Shown here piece after piece: positions 49,972 to 58,834 of a stretch of DNA of 64,000 bases. Within the stretch, counting starts at the first letter, position 1. Each line of letters starts with the position of its first letter. This DNA comes from Stenotrophomonas sp. UBA2629 (GTDB lineage Bacteria > Pseudomonadota > Gammaproteobacteria > Xanthomonadales > Xanthomonadaceae). The position numbers and the translations under genes are program-made. The DNA lies in contig DEOB01000004.1 in the NCBI GenBank assembly GCA_002359895.1, positions 252,629 through 316,628 of the forward strand, in the 5' to 3' direction. A model generated the notes under the pieces. It was not told the DNA's origin and ran no database searches. It saw only the letters and a program-made list of their open reading frames with translations.

Positions 49972-51558
49972 TCAGGCAGCCGTCACCGGAGCGGCGGTTC
50001 GCTGCGCCCAGATGCTGTCGGTATGACCGTGTTGCATGCGCAGCCGCGTGCGACGGGCGATGTACAGCATCACCGGCACCGACAGCAATGCGGTGACATC
50101 CACCGGCCAACTGCCCGCATGGCTCCATGCGCCGCCCATGCCCCCTAGGCCGGCCAGGCTCGACAGCGGAATCGCCAGCGTGAACAACGCGCTGGCCCAC
50201 AGCAGTTCCACCGCACCTCGCGACGCGCCCCGCAGAAACGCCCATGCGATCGCCGCCACAAACACCGCGTAGTAGATGCCGGTGTGCCACGCCTTCAGAT
50301 CAACCACCAACGCCGGCAGCCATTTGGTGGCCGCAAGCGTGGCGGATATGCCGGCCACGCAACCCATCGACACACCGACCGTCAGACACCCCAGCACCCA
50401 GCCGGAGCGCTTCTGCGCCGGTGTTTCAGGGCCTTTTCGCTTACGCCGGCGCGACTCCACCCACAACAGGTTGCCGGTGTAGAACAACGCCGCGCCTGCC
50501 AGCCCCATCAGCAGGTACAACCAGCGCACCGGGTTGCCGCCAAAGCTGCCGAAATGCAGGGCAAAGAACGCATTGACCGAGCCGTTCCAGCCATCCATGT
50601 GGCCCGGCAGGTCATGCGGATCCACGTGGCCGCTGTAGGGATCCAGATGGGTGCTGGCGTAGGTGCGCGCACGCGTGCCATGGCGGATGTCCAAGCCGGT
50701 GACCGTCGCTTCAACATGGCCTTCTTTCTGCTGGAAACCAAAGCCGTATACCTCAAAGCCCGGCAACTGCACCTGCACACGACGCAACAGCTCGGTGGCC
50801 GGCAGCACAGTCGCGCCAACCGGCGGTGCGTCGTGTTGTTCGCCACCCCACTGGATGCCCTGGGGATATACCGCCGCATCCTGCGCGTCATAGAACTGGT
50901 CGTGGAACGCAAACACCACGCTGGTCAACGCGATCACCAGATGGAACGGCAGGCTGAACAAGCCCAGCGCGTTGTGCGCGTCCAGCCACATGCGTTTGAT
51001 GTTCTTGCCGATGCGCAACGCAAACATGTCCTTGGTCAGCGTCGGTAGCAGCACGATCAGGCCCGAGATCAGCGCCACCGCGTACGCCAGCGCCACTGCA
51101 CCCATGATGGGCCGCGATATCGCATCGGCGAACGGCAATCCCACCCACTGGTGCAGCGTGTCCACCAGCTGCGCCACTGGCGCTTTACGTGTCTGCTCCA
51201 CCTGCAGCTTGCCGTGCTGGTCAAAGCTGGCGCCGAATTCCTTGAACTGCCGGCGCCCCTGCGTGCGCTCCTGCCAATACACCCGCGCCGGTTGATCGGC
51301 ACCGGGCTTGACCGAGATGAAGTAGCGCGCAGCCGCTTTGGGGTGCTCGGCCAGCACCGCTTCAACCAACGCATCGGCCTGCTGAAGTGACGGCGCCGCC
51401 GCCAACGTTGACGGCGGTGTCGCCCAGCGCTCCAGCGGCTTCTCGAACATGGTGATGGAGCCGGCATAGAAGGCGATGAACAACATCAGCCCGCTGACGA
51501 TGCCGATCCAGATGTGCACATCCTTGTAGACCTTGATGATGTCGCTGCCGATCTTCAT
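49972..51558 (-). CDS. PepSY-associated membrane protein, siderophore-iron reductase-like
   Basis: A 528-residue membrane protein with a PepSY-type opening (VYKDVHIWIGIVSGLMLFIAFYAGS). Four or five hydrophobic segments follow (AVALAYAVALISGLIVLL; WLYLLMGLAGAALFYTGNLL; WVLGCLTVGVSMGCVAGI). Conserved His residues in DAHNALGLFSLPFHLVIA fit heme or iron binding. Proteins of this type (PiuB/FegB-like) lie next to siderophore receptors and are thought to reduce ferric siderophores. It is the last gene of the iron operon, 10 bases after the DUF3649 gene. Confidence 0.82.
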   Translation of the reverse strand: MKIGSDIIKVYKDVHIWIGIVSGLMLFIAFYAGSITMFEKPLERWATPPSTLAAAPSLQQADALVEAVLAEHPKAAARYFISVKPGADQPARVYWQERTQGRRQFKEFGASFDQHGKLQVEQTRKAPVAQLVDTLHQWVGLPFADAISRPIMGAVALAYAVALISGLIVLLPTLTKDMFALRIGKNIKRMWLDAHNALGLFSLPFHLVIALTSVVFAFHDQFYDAQDAAVYPQGIQWGGEQHDAPPVGATVLPATELLRRVQVQLPGFEVYGFGFQQKEGHVEATVTGLDIRHGTRARTYASTHLDPYSGHVDPHDLPGHMDGWNGSVNAFFALHFGSFGGNPVRWLYLLMGLAGAALFYTGNLLWVESRRRKRKGPETPAQKRSGWVLGCLTVGVSMGCVAGISATLAATKWLPALVVDLKAWHTGIYYAVFVAAIAWAFLRGASRGAVELLWASALFTLAIPLSSLAGLGGMGGAWSHAGSWPVDVTALLSVPVMLYIARRTRLRMQHGHTDSIWAQRTAAPVTAA

Positions 51559-51568
51559 GCCAGCGCCC

Positions 51569-51871
51569 TCATGCCATCACCCAGCGGGCCAATGCCAGCA
51601 GTGCGAATGCCAGTACATTGGCCGCGCCCAACCACAGCCAGGCACGCAGGCTGCTGCGGAACAGATAGACGAAAGACAGCACGGTGGCCCAGATCGGCGC
51701 CATCAACCACATGTTGAACTGGTTCTTGCCACCACCGGCATGAATGCCATCGGGGCCCAGCCATGCGAACAGCCCCGACAACGCCAGGGCAAGCCCAAAA
51801 CCCAGCACCACACCCGCGCAGGTTTTGCCGAACCAATGGCGACTCTCCAGCCGCACGCGCAGCGTACTCAT
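51569..51871 (-). CDS. DUF3649 small membrane protein
   Basis: A 100-residue inner-membrane protein with three hydrophobic segments and the DUF3649 hallmark LGFGLALALSGLFAWLGP followed by NMWLMAPIWATVLSFVYLF. It is usually found between a DUF3325 gene and a PepSY gene downstream of a siderophore receptor, as here. The ATG at 51869-51871 is chosen because it overlaps the DUF3325 stop by 4 bases; a longer in-frame ORF upstream is not supported. Its role in iron uptake is inferred. Confidence 0.8.
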   Translation of the reverse strand: MSTLRVRLESRHWFGKTCAGVVLGFGLALALSGLFAWLGPDGIHAGGGKNQFNMWLMAPIWATVLSFVYLFRSSLRAWLWLGAANVLAFALLALARWVMA

Positions 51872-52155
51872 GCGCTCTTCCCCGCGCGCACGCGGGCACG
51901 CCACGCGCCCAGAAAGGGCGCCAGCGACCACACGAACATCAGCAGTACGAGCCACGCCGTCACCGCCTCAAGCGGTGCCAACAGCCGCCACATCGCACAC
52001 AGCGCCGCCAGCGAAAGCAGCGTGCCCGGCCACCCGCGATGTCGCGCCGGCCACGGCCCTGCGGCACGCAGTTGCTGCTGTGGTGAGGCCAGATACAACA
52101 GCAGCGCCGCCAGCGTGCAGGCGCTGGTCGCAAAAACCGCCAACAGCAGGTTCAT
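51868..52155 (-). CDS. DUF3325 small membrane protein
   Basis: A 95-residue inner-membrane protein with two or three hydrophobic helices (NLLLAVFATSACTLAALLLYLA; LLSLAALCAMWRLLA; VTAWLVLLMFVWSLAPFL). It corresponds to DUF3325, the standard companion of DUF3649 in siderophore receptor operons. It is 96 bases downstream of the receptor gene and overlaps the DUF3649 start by 4 bases. Confidence 0.78.
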   Translation of the reverse strand: MNLLLAVFATSACTLAALLLYLASPQQQLRAAGPWPARHRGWPGTLLSLAALCAMWRLLAPLEAVTAWLVLLMFVWSLAPFLGAWRARVRAGKSA

Positions 52156-52251
52156 GGCACGACACCATCGCGTCGAAGAGGGATTTTCATGGGGTCTGGC
52201 TCAAAGGCTGGCGATAGGCTGCCGCCGGCGTACCGGCGGCAGCGATGGGCG

Positions 52252-54477
52252 TTACCAGGTGAAGCGTGCGGTCGCGGTGACCGTGCGGCCGGTGCCGAAG
52301 TAGCACGAGGACACACCACCGCAGGTGGAAACGAAGCGCTTGTCGGTGAGGTTGCTGACATTGAGCGCGAACTGCGTGCCCACGGCGCCATGACTGCCGA
52401 CGTCGTAACGCAGTGCCGCATCCCACAACGTGTACGACGGAATCAGATACAGATTGGCGCTGTCGCCATAGCTTTCTCCGTTGTAGCGCACGCCTGCGGC
52501 AAGACTCAGGCCTTCCAGCCCACCCACCTGGAAGGTGTAGTCGGCCCACAGCGCTGCGGTCCAGTCCGGCACCATCGCCAGCTGCTTGCCGGTGTAGCCG
52601 TTGTTGCTTTGGGTGACTTCCGAATCCATCCAGCTGGCGGCACCAATCACGCTGAAGCCCTGCAGCGGCGTGATGCGGCCTTCCAGTTCAACGCCGCGCA
52701 CACGGCCTTCGCCGTCCTGCACCTGGCACTGGCTGGCGCCATTTGAACCGCAGTTGTTGTGTGTGGTGTCCGGATCGTTAGTGAGGATGTTCTGCTGGCG
52801 CAGGTCGTAACCGGACAACGTCACCAGGCCATCAAACGAGGCCGGCTGATACTTGATGCCGCCCTCCCACTGCTTGCCGGTGATCGGGTCGAACGGCGAC
52901 AGCGTGTAACTCATGTTGGTGTTGGTTCCGGAGGGCTGGAACGATTCGGCGTAGCTGATGTACGGCGTAAAACCGTTGTCGGCGACATACAGCAGGCCGA
53001 CGTTGCCGGTGAATGCCTCGTCCTTGATACGCGTCGGCACCACCGCGCCATGGCGGTTGGTGGCCACGGTGTAGCTGCGGGTCCAGGTGTCGTCCTTGGT
53101 CCAGTCATAACGGCCGCCGAAGGTCAGCCGCCATTTGTCCAGCACGATCTGGTCCTGCAGATACACGCCGGTCTGCCGGTTGATGCCGCCGGAGTAACTG
53201 ATGCTGGTCGTCACCGGTACATAGTTCGTATACACCGGGTTGAAGATGTCGATGTCGGCCGGGTTGACCATCGCACCGCGCGCACCGGTCCAGTCGGCTT
53301 TCTGCCAGTCCACACCCACCAGCAGCGTGTGCTCGGCCGCGCCGGTGCTGAACTTGCCGATCAGGCGGGTATCCACCGTATCGCCCTTGGAATCGCCCTC
53401 GCCCCAGGTGGCGCGGCGCTTCTGCGTGCGACCGTCGGCGTTGAGGCCACCGTTGGTCACCACCGTGCGGAACAGCGACTGGACATCGGTATGGCGGGCA
53501 CTCTGGCTCAACGTCCAGTTGCTGTTGAAGCTGTGCTCGAACAGGTAGCCGGCAGTCCAGATGGTGCGGTCGTAGGTATTCCAGTTGGGCTCGCCGATGA
53601 AGGTGGTGTTCTTCATGCGGCCATAAGGCGTGGCCACCAGCGTGCCGTCCATCGGCAGGAACTGGTAGGTCGAGCCGCCGTCATCCTTCTGGTACAGGCC
53701 CAGCAGGGTCAGGCGCGTGCGCTCTGCGATCTGGAAGGTGTAGCTCGGGGCCAGGAACCAGTGCTTCTGTTCGGTGTGGTCGATCTGCGTTTCACCATCG
53801 CGGTACAGGCCGACCAGACGCAACAGATGGCGGTTGTCATCGGTGCCGGTGCCCACGTCGAAGGCCGTGTTGTATTGGCCGTTGCCATCGATACCCAGGC
53901 GCAGCACCTGCTGCTGGTCCGGGGTGGGCGTCTTGCTGACCTGGTTGACCATGCCACCGGGAGCGACCTGGCCGTACATCACCGCCGACGGGCCCTTGAG
54001 CACTTCCACCCGGTCCAGGTTCCAGCTGTCGACCATGGTGCGGTTCCACTGGCTGCCCTGCGGCGCGCGCATGCCATCGACGGTGACGTTGTTCGACCAA
54101 CTGCCTGCATCGAAGCCACGGATGCGGAAGTCATCGACGCGGTTGTCGATACCGCTGCTTTCCAGCGTCACACCGGCCACATAACGCATGGCCTCGTTGA
54201 GGTTCTGCACGCCACGGGCGTCCAGCTCCTCGCGGGCGATGACCGAAACCGACTGTGCGGTCTCGGCGATCGCAGTGTCGGTCTTGGTCGCGCTGGAGGC
54301 ATGCGCCGTGGTGCGGTAGGCGTTCACATGCACGGCATCCAGCGTGCGCGTCGCATCGGCGGCAGCTTCGCCCGTCTCGGGCGCGGCAGCAGACACGGTG
54401 ATGGGGGACAGCGCCATGGCGACGGCCATGGACAACAGCGCCGGGCGGATGCCGGCAAAATTCCGAGGCAAGGACAC
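52252..54477 (-). CDS. TonB-dependent siderophore receptor
   Basis: A 741-residue outer-membrane receptor for a ferric siderophore. A signal peptide (LSMAVAMALSPITVSAA) is followed by a TonB-box region (VHVNAYRTTAHASSATKTD), a plug with DRVEVLKGPSAVMYGQVAPGGMVNQVSK and a barrel ending TATARFTW (terminal Trp). The start is GTG at 54475-54477. The nearest family is FhuA/FoxA/FcuA-like receptors for hydroxamate siderophores; ligand not certain. It heads the operon with DUF3325, DUF3649 and PepSY, and a Fur box lies 71 bases upstream. Confidence 0.92.
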   Translation of the reverse strand: MSLPRNFAGIRPALLSMAVAMALSPITVSAAAPETGEAAADATRTLDAVHVNAYRTTAHASSATKTDTAIAETAQSVSVIAREELDARGVQNLNEAMRYVAGVTLESSGIDNRVDDFRIRGFDAGSWSNNVTVDGMRAPQGSQWNRTMVDSWNLDRVEVLKGPSAVMYGQVAPGGMVNQVSKTPTPDQQQVLRLGIDGNGQYNTAFDVGTGTDDNRHLLRLVGLYRDGETQIDHTEQKHWFLAPSYTFQIAERTRLTLLGLYQKDDGGSTYQFLPMDGTLVATPYGRMKNTTFIGEPNWNTYDRTIWTAGYLFEHSFNSNWTLSQSARHTDVQSLFRTVVTNGGLNADGRTQKRRATWGEGDSKGDTVDTRLIGKFSTGAAEHTLLVGVDWQKADWTGARGAMVNPADIDIFNPVYTNYVPVTTSISYSGGINRQTGVYLQDQIVLDKWRLTFGGRYDWTKDDTWTRSYTVATNRHGAVVPTRIKDEAFTGNVGLLYVADNGFTPYISYAESFQPSGTNTNMSYTLSPFDPITGKQWEGGIKYQPASFDGLVTLSGYDLRQQNILTNDPDTTHNNCGSNGASQCQVQDGEGRVRGVELEGRITPLQGFSVIGAASWMDSEVTQSNNGYTGKQLAMVPDWTAALWADYTFQVGGLEGLSLAAGVRYNGESYGDSANLYLIPSYTLWDAALRYDVGSHGAVGTQFALNVSNLTDKRFVSTCGGVSSCYFGTGRTVTATARFTW

Positions 54478-54547
54478 GGTATCAACCTACTGATGGACAC
54501 AACTGTTGGCTGACTGCGCTAAAGCAGCGGCTGATGCGATACATTTT

Positions 54548-54566
54548 ACGAATAATAATCATTATC
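54548..54566. promoter_or_regulatory. Fur box between siderophore receptor and DUF3348 gene
   Basis: The 19 bases acgaataataatcattatc match the Fur consensus GATAATGATAATCATTATC at 15 positions. It is 71 bases before the receptor GTG and 102 bases before the divergent DUF3348 ATG, so it could repress either or both. It lies in an A+T-rich patch unusual for the region. Confidence 0.8.
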
Positions 54567-54667
54567 AACAACGACATTTATCAAGCCGCCCCTTTACCTG
54601 GCTGAATGCTGTTGCCGGAGCGCGACCCCCGTCGCCATGTAAAATGCTGATTTTTCAGTCAGAACAC

Positions 54668-55384
54668 ATGGCGAAAGCTATCCAACGGGCGCCCGTCCTG
54701 GGCCCGGCGTTCATTCGCCTGCTGGCCCGTTTCAAGGACGATGCCGTCTCGCGCACAGCGCCAGACGTGCCCGAGCGGTTGGCGCAGTGGTTCGACTGGA
54801 ACCGCGCCATCACCCTGTCGCGTGCCTTGGACAACCGCGCGCCTGCGCCGCCGGAAGGCGCTGCTTTCGATGCGGCACAGGACACCGAGTGCGCCCGCGT
54901 CCGCGCCATGTTGAGCGACGCCATCCATGCCGACATCGACATGTCCCCACCCCGCAACGCGCCCGTGGCTGATACCGCCGCACAGGCCGAGTTTGCCCCG
55001 TACCGCCAGCATTGCCTCAAGCAGCAGCGCTCCATGCAGATCGCCACCGGCAAACTGCGCGGCCGCCTGCGCGACATGCTGGCCCGCCAGTCCGAGACCA
55101 AAGCACAGCTGGCCGAAGTGGACGCGGTGATGGAGGCCACACTCAGCCCGCGCGAACACGCCCTGCTTTCCAACGTGCCTGCCCTGCTCGGCCTGCATTT
55201 CGAGCGCCTGCATGGCAGCACTGTTGTAACCCCCGCCGATGCCGTTGCGTCGGAAAACCCCACGGCATCCACCAGCCCCTGGCTGGCCACCTTCCGCCAG
55301 GACCTGCGCACCGCGCTGCTGGCCGAACTGGATGTCCGCTTCCATCCCATCGAAGGTCTGCTCGCAGCCCTGCGTACCCGGTAA
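54668..55384 (+). CDS. DUF3348 protein, first gene of a stator-like operon
   Basis: A 238-residue soluble protein matching DUF3348. It starts MAKAIQRAPVLGPAFIRLLA and has a predicted helical middle (QRSMQIATGKLRGRLRDMLA, then RQSETKAQLAEVDAVMEATL). No signal peptide or membrane helix is seen. Its function is unknown. The ATG at 54668 is taken; a longer in-frame ORF would cross the Fur box. It is followed 10 bases later by the DUF802 gene. The four genes 54668-58766 all run in one direction. Confidence 0.83.
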   Translation: MAKAIQRAPVLGPAFIRLLARFKDDAVSRTAPDVPERLAQWFDWNRAITLSRALDNRAPAPPEGAAFDAAQDTECARVRAMLSDAIHADIDMSPPRNAPVADTAAQAEFAPYRQHCLKQQRSMQIATGKLRGRLRDMLARQSETKAQLAEVDAVMEATLSPREHALLSNVPALLGLHFERLHGSTVVTPADAVASENPTASTSPWLATFRQDLRTALLAELDVRFHPIEGLLAALRTR

Positions 55385-55394
55385 CCCAACGCTC

Positions 55395-57491
55395 ATGCTC
55401 AAGAACTCCGTCGCTGTCGTTGTTTTCCTTGTTGGCCTGTTGGCCGTCTGTTGGATTGGCGTGGGCTACGCCGGCACCCATCCGCTGGCGGCGGTAGTGG
55501 CCTCGGTCATTGCCGCTTGTTACTTGGTCGGTGCGGTGGAGCTGTTCCGGTACCGTCAGGCCACCGGCACATTGCGGCAGGCACTGCCGGCCATCAACGA
55601 AGGCAGCGACAACCTCGACGGTTGGCTGTCGCGCTTGAATCCCAGTCTGCGCAACGCCGTGCGGCTGCGCGTACAGGGCGAACGCGTCGGCCTGCCGGCA
55701 CCGGCACTGACGCCGTACCTGGTCGGCCTGCTGGTGTTGCTGGGCATGCTCGGCACGCTGCTGGGCATGATGGCCACGCTGCGCGGCACCGGCTTGGCAT
55801 TGGAAAGCGCGACCGACCTGGACGCCATCCGCAGCTCATTGGCCGCGCCGGTCAAGGGCTTGGGCTTTGCGTTCGGCACCTCGATTGCCGGTGTGGCCTC
55901 ATCCGCCGCACTCGGCCTGCTGTCGGCGCTGTTCCGCCGCGAGCGCAGCCAGGCCGTGCAGGAACTCGATGCCGGTATCGCCACTCACCTGCGCGCGCAT
56001 TCGCAGGCGTTCCAGCGTAATGAAACCTTCCGCCTGCTGCAGGAACAGAATGCGTTGATGCCGACGTTGGTCGATCGCCTGCAGGCGATGATGAGCAGCC
56101 TCGAACAGCAGCAGCTCAGCAACAACGAACGCCTGCAGAACGGTCAACAGGAATTCCACCAACGTACCGAAGCCGCTTACACGCAGCTGGCCGCATCGCT
56201 GCAGCAATCCATGCAGGACGGCATCGCCCAGCAGGCCAACGCCGTGGGTGCAGCACTGCAACCGGTGGTCGATGCCACCATGAGCGGCTTGTCGGAAAAG
56301 TCCAACGCGCTGCACGCCGCCATCGACACTGCGGTGCAGAAGCAATTGGACGGCATCAACACATCCGTGCGGGGCGCCGCTACCGCTGCCAGCGAAAGCT
56401 GGAGCGCTGCATTGGCAGAGCAGCAGCGCGGCAACAGCGCACTTACCGGCGACCTGCAGCAGGCACTGCAGCAGTTCACCCAGACATTTGAGCAACGCTC
56501 GGCAAGCCTGCTCGATAGCGTCAGCACGCGCATGGAAGACAACACGCGCCACACCGCCGATGCATGGCGCGATGCGCTCGCGCAGCAGCACAACGCACAC
56601 GATGCCTTGGCGCAACGTAACGAGCAGGCATTGGTCACCGCCTCGTCCAGCTTTGAAAGCCATTCGCGCTCGCTGCTTGGCGCTTTGCAGCAGTCGCAGG
56701 GCGAGTTGCAGTCGGCCTTTGCCAGCAATGACGCACAGCGTCTGGATAATTGGTCGCAGGCGCTCACCGCCATGGTCGGCGCTTTGGATGCCAGTTGGCA
56801 GCGCAATGGCGAGCAGGTCGCGCTGCGTCAGCAGCAGATCTGCGACACGCTGGCACAAACCACACAGGCCATGAGCGAGCAGTCGCAGGCACAGGCACGC
56901 GACACCATCAGCGAGATTTCGCGCCTGGTGCAGACTGCCTCGGAAGCACCGCGCGCCGCCGCCGAAGTGGTGGCCGAGCTTCGTCAGAAGCTGTCCGACA
57001 GCATGGTGCGCGACACCGCCATGCTGGAAGAACGCAGCCACCTGCTGTCCACGCTGGAAACCCTGCTCAGCGCGGTCAACCACGCTTCCACCGAGCAACG
57101 CACCGCTGTGGATGCCTTGGTCAGCACCTCGGCCGATCTGCTGGAACGTGTCGGCAGCCGCTTCAGCACGCAGATCGAAACCGAAACCGGCAAGCTCGAC
57201 AACGCCGCTGCCCACGTCACCAGCAGCGCGGTGGAAGTGGCCAGCCTGGGCGAAGCCTTCGGCGGTGCGGTGCAGGTGTTTGGCGAATCCACCGGTGCAT
57301 TGAACGCGCGCCTGCAGCTGATCGAAACCGCGCTGGACAAATCGCTGTCGCGCAGCGACGAGCAGCTGGCGTACTACGTTGCGCAGGCGCGTGAAGTGAT
57401 CGACCTGAGCATGCTCTCGCAGAAGCAGATCATCGGTGAGCTGCAGCAGCTTGCGCTCACCCGCGACGGCAACGGAGCCGGCAGCGCATGA
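55395..57491 (+). CDS. DUF802 protein: MotA/ExbB-like membrane domain with long coiled-coil tail
   Basis: A 698-residue membrane protein. Helices lie at about 5-25, 29-51, 106-127 and 155-180. Helix 3 (LLGMLGTLLGMMATLRGTGL) and helix 4 (GLGFAFGTSIAGVASSAALG) carry the Gly-rich MotA/ExbB/TolQ/ZorA signature. From residue 190 to the end are about 500 residues of Gln/Ala-rich helix with heptad patterns (LQEQNALMPTLVDRL). The tail should extend into the cytoplasm. The 4-bp overlap (57488-57491) with the MotB-like gene indicates coupled translation. The family is DUF802 and lacks a known function. Confidence 0.85.
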   Translation: MLKNSVAVVVFLVGLLAVCWIGVGYAGTHPLAAVVASVIAACYLVGAVELFRYRQATGTLRQALPAINEGSDNLDGWLSRLNPSLRNAVRLRVQGERVGLPAPALTPYLVGLLVLLGMLGTLLGMMATLRGTGLALESATDLDAIRSSLAAPVKGLGFAFGTSIAGVASSAALGLLSALFRRERSQAVQELDAGIATHLRAHSQAFQRNETFRLLQEQNALMPTLVDRLQAMMSSLEQQQLSNNERLQNGQQEFHQRTEAAYTQLAASLQQSMQDGIAQQANAVGAALQPVVDATMSGLSEKSNALHAAIDTAVQKQLDGINTSVRGAATAASESWSAALAEQQRGNSALTGDLQQALQQFTQTFEQRSASLLDSVSTRMEDNTRHTADAWRDALAQQHNAHDALAQRNEQALVTASSSFESHSRSLLGALQQSQGELQSAFASNDAQRLDNWSQALTAMVGALDASWQRNGEQVALRQQQICDTLAQTTQAMSEQSQAQARDTISEISRLVQTASEAPRAAAEVVAELRQKLSDSMVRDTAMLEERSHLLSTLETLLSAVNHASTEQRTAVDALVSTSADLLERVGSRFSTQIETETGKLDNAAAHVTSSAVEVASLGEAFGGAVQVFGESTGALNARLQLIETALDKSLSRSDEQLAYYVAQAREVIDLSMLSQKQIIGELQQLALTRDGNGAGSA

Positions 57492-58135
57492 GTGACGAGA
57501 TCGAGTTCGACGCCGAATCCACTGCAACCACCTGGGCGGCATTCGGCGATCTGATGTCGGTGTTGTTGGGTGCGTTCGTGCTGATCCTGGCCAGCGTCAT
57601 CGGCATCCAGCTGTTGCTGCACAACCGTCTGGACGAGGAAGTGAAGCAGCGCCAGGAGCAGACCGCCAAGCTCAAGACACTGGAGCAGGCATTGGCCGCA
57701 CCGCTGGCTGCAGGCCGCGTCACCGTCATCAATGGCCGCATCGGCATCAGCGGCAGCGTGTTGTTCGCGCTCAACTCCGACCAGCTGCAGCCGGAAGGCC
57801 GGCAGCTGCTGCAGAGCATCGCCGCCCCGCTGCGCGATTACCTGCATGCACGCGAAGAGATCCTGATGGTCAGCGGCTTCACCGACAACCAGCCGGTGCG
57901 TGTGGCCAACGCGCGCTTTGCCGATAACCTGGAGTTGTCTGCCGCGCGCGCGCTCACCGTGACCCGCACCTTGATCGCCGATGGCGTGCCGGCATCGTCG
58001 GTATTCGCCGCCGCGTTTGGTGCAGAGCAGCCGGTGAGCTCCAACGACGACGAAGCTGGCCGCGCCAGGAATCGCCGCGTCGAAATCGCGCCCATCCCGC
58101 GCCCGCAACAAGATGGCACGGCCGATGCCAAGTAA
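57488..58135 (+). CDS. MotB/OmpA-like protein, ZorB-type
   Basis: A 215-residue protein with one N-terminal transmembrane helix (FGDLMSVLLGAFVLILASVI) carrying Asp21, which aligns with the proton-binding aspartate of MotB, ExbD and ZorB. The C-terminal OmpA domain (about 90-205) has VSGFTDNQPVR, NLELSAARALTVTRTLIA and RARNRRVEI for peptidoglycan binding. It is therefore the second half of a proton-driven stator with the DUF802 protein. The stop is followed by, and overlaps, the DUF2894 gene. Confidence 0.88.
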   Translation: MSDEIEFDAESTATTWAAFGDLMSVLLGAFVLILASVIGIQLLLHNRLDEEVKQRQEQTAKLKTLEQALAAPLAAGRVTVINGRIGISGSVLFALNSDQLQPEGRQLLQSIAAPLRDYLHAREEILMVSGFTDNQPVRVANARFADNLELSAARALTVTRTLIADGVPASSVFAAAFGAEQPVSSNDDEAGRARNRRVEIAPIPRPQQDGTADAK

Positions 58136-58766
58136 CGTCGCCAACGCACAATCACGCTTGGATGCGTGGTGCGAACAAGGCGCCGACCGCGTTGATCCGC
58201 TGCGCTTTGGCCTGATGCGTGCGCTCGCCAAGCGCGCGCAGCGGCATGACGGGCGTGTGCGCGAGCAGTTGGATGCACGGCTGTCGCTACTGGCCGATGC
58301 CTATGCCGACGTGGTGGCGAAGCATGCGCCGGTTGCGGCCCGCAACGACGACGCTGCAAATCCGCTGAAATCACTGCTGGAGCTGTTGAACGCCGAGCCG
58401 CTTCAGTATTCGCTGCCCCTGCAGGGCGCCGGCAGCGCGGCCACACAAAACAACGATGCCAACGACACAGGCGATGCAGCGTTGATGCCGGTGCTGGATG
58501 AGTTTCAACAACTGTGGAGCCGCATCCGCATCGAAAGCCTGCTGCGGCAATGCCTGGATTCGTTGCCCGAAGATGCCGGCCCGCTCAACTCCAGTGTGCT
58601 CACCTATCGCGCGATGGCACTGATGCAGGACATCTCACCGGACTATCTGCAGCACTTCATCGCTTACGTTGATGTGCTGACGTGGATGGAACAGCTCAGT
58701 GGCAGCAACGCTGAAACCGTCCGCGCGCCCGCCAAGCGCAAAAGCGCACCACGCAAAAAGAAGTAA
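58113..58766 (+). CDS. DUF2894 protein, last gene of the stator-like operon
   Basis: About 217 residues; an ATG four codons in is an alternative start. It matches DUF2894 (NAQSRLDAWCEQGADRVDPLR, then FGLMRALAKRAQRHDGRVRE) and is mostly helical with a basic C-terminal tail (APAKRKSAPRKKK). It has no signal or membrane helix. The start overlaps the MotB-like gene by 23 bases. Function unknown; conserved with DUF3348, DUF802 and OmpA in this order in related genomes from my general knowledge. Confidence 0.82.
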   Translation: MARPMPSNVANAQSRLDAWCEQGADRVDPLRFGLMRALAKRAQRHDGRVREQLDARLSLLADAYADVVAKHAPVAARNDDAANPLKSLLELLNAEPLQYSLPLQGAGSAATQNNDANDTGDAALMPVLDEFQQLWSRIRIESLLRQCLDSLPEDAGPLNSSVLTYRAMALMQDISPDYLQHFIAYVDVLTWMEQLSGSNAETVRAPAKRKSAPRKKK

Positions 58767-58778
58767 GCGCACGAAAGC

Positions 58779-58806
58779 AAAGGGCGCAGTCACCTGCGCC
58801 CTTTCT
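58779..58806 (+). terminator. Terminator of the DUF3348-DUF2894 operon
   Basis: AAAGGGCGCAG and CTGCGCCCTTT pair over 11 bp around tcac, followed by ttt. Closes the four-gene operon; also serves the convergent pirin gene. Confidence 0.85.
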
Positions 58807-58834
58807 TCATTGCCTCTTCGCTAGCGCATACACA

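Noticed and set aside
52759..54513. A 584-codon open frame opposite the siderophore receptor
   Set aside because: Antisense shadow of a clear receptor gene.
54506..54667. In-frame N-terminal extension of the DUF3348 gene
   Set aside because: It crosses the Fur box and A+T-rich promoter region; DUF3348 begins at MAKAIQRAP.
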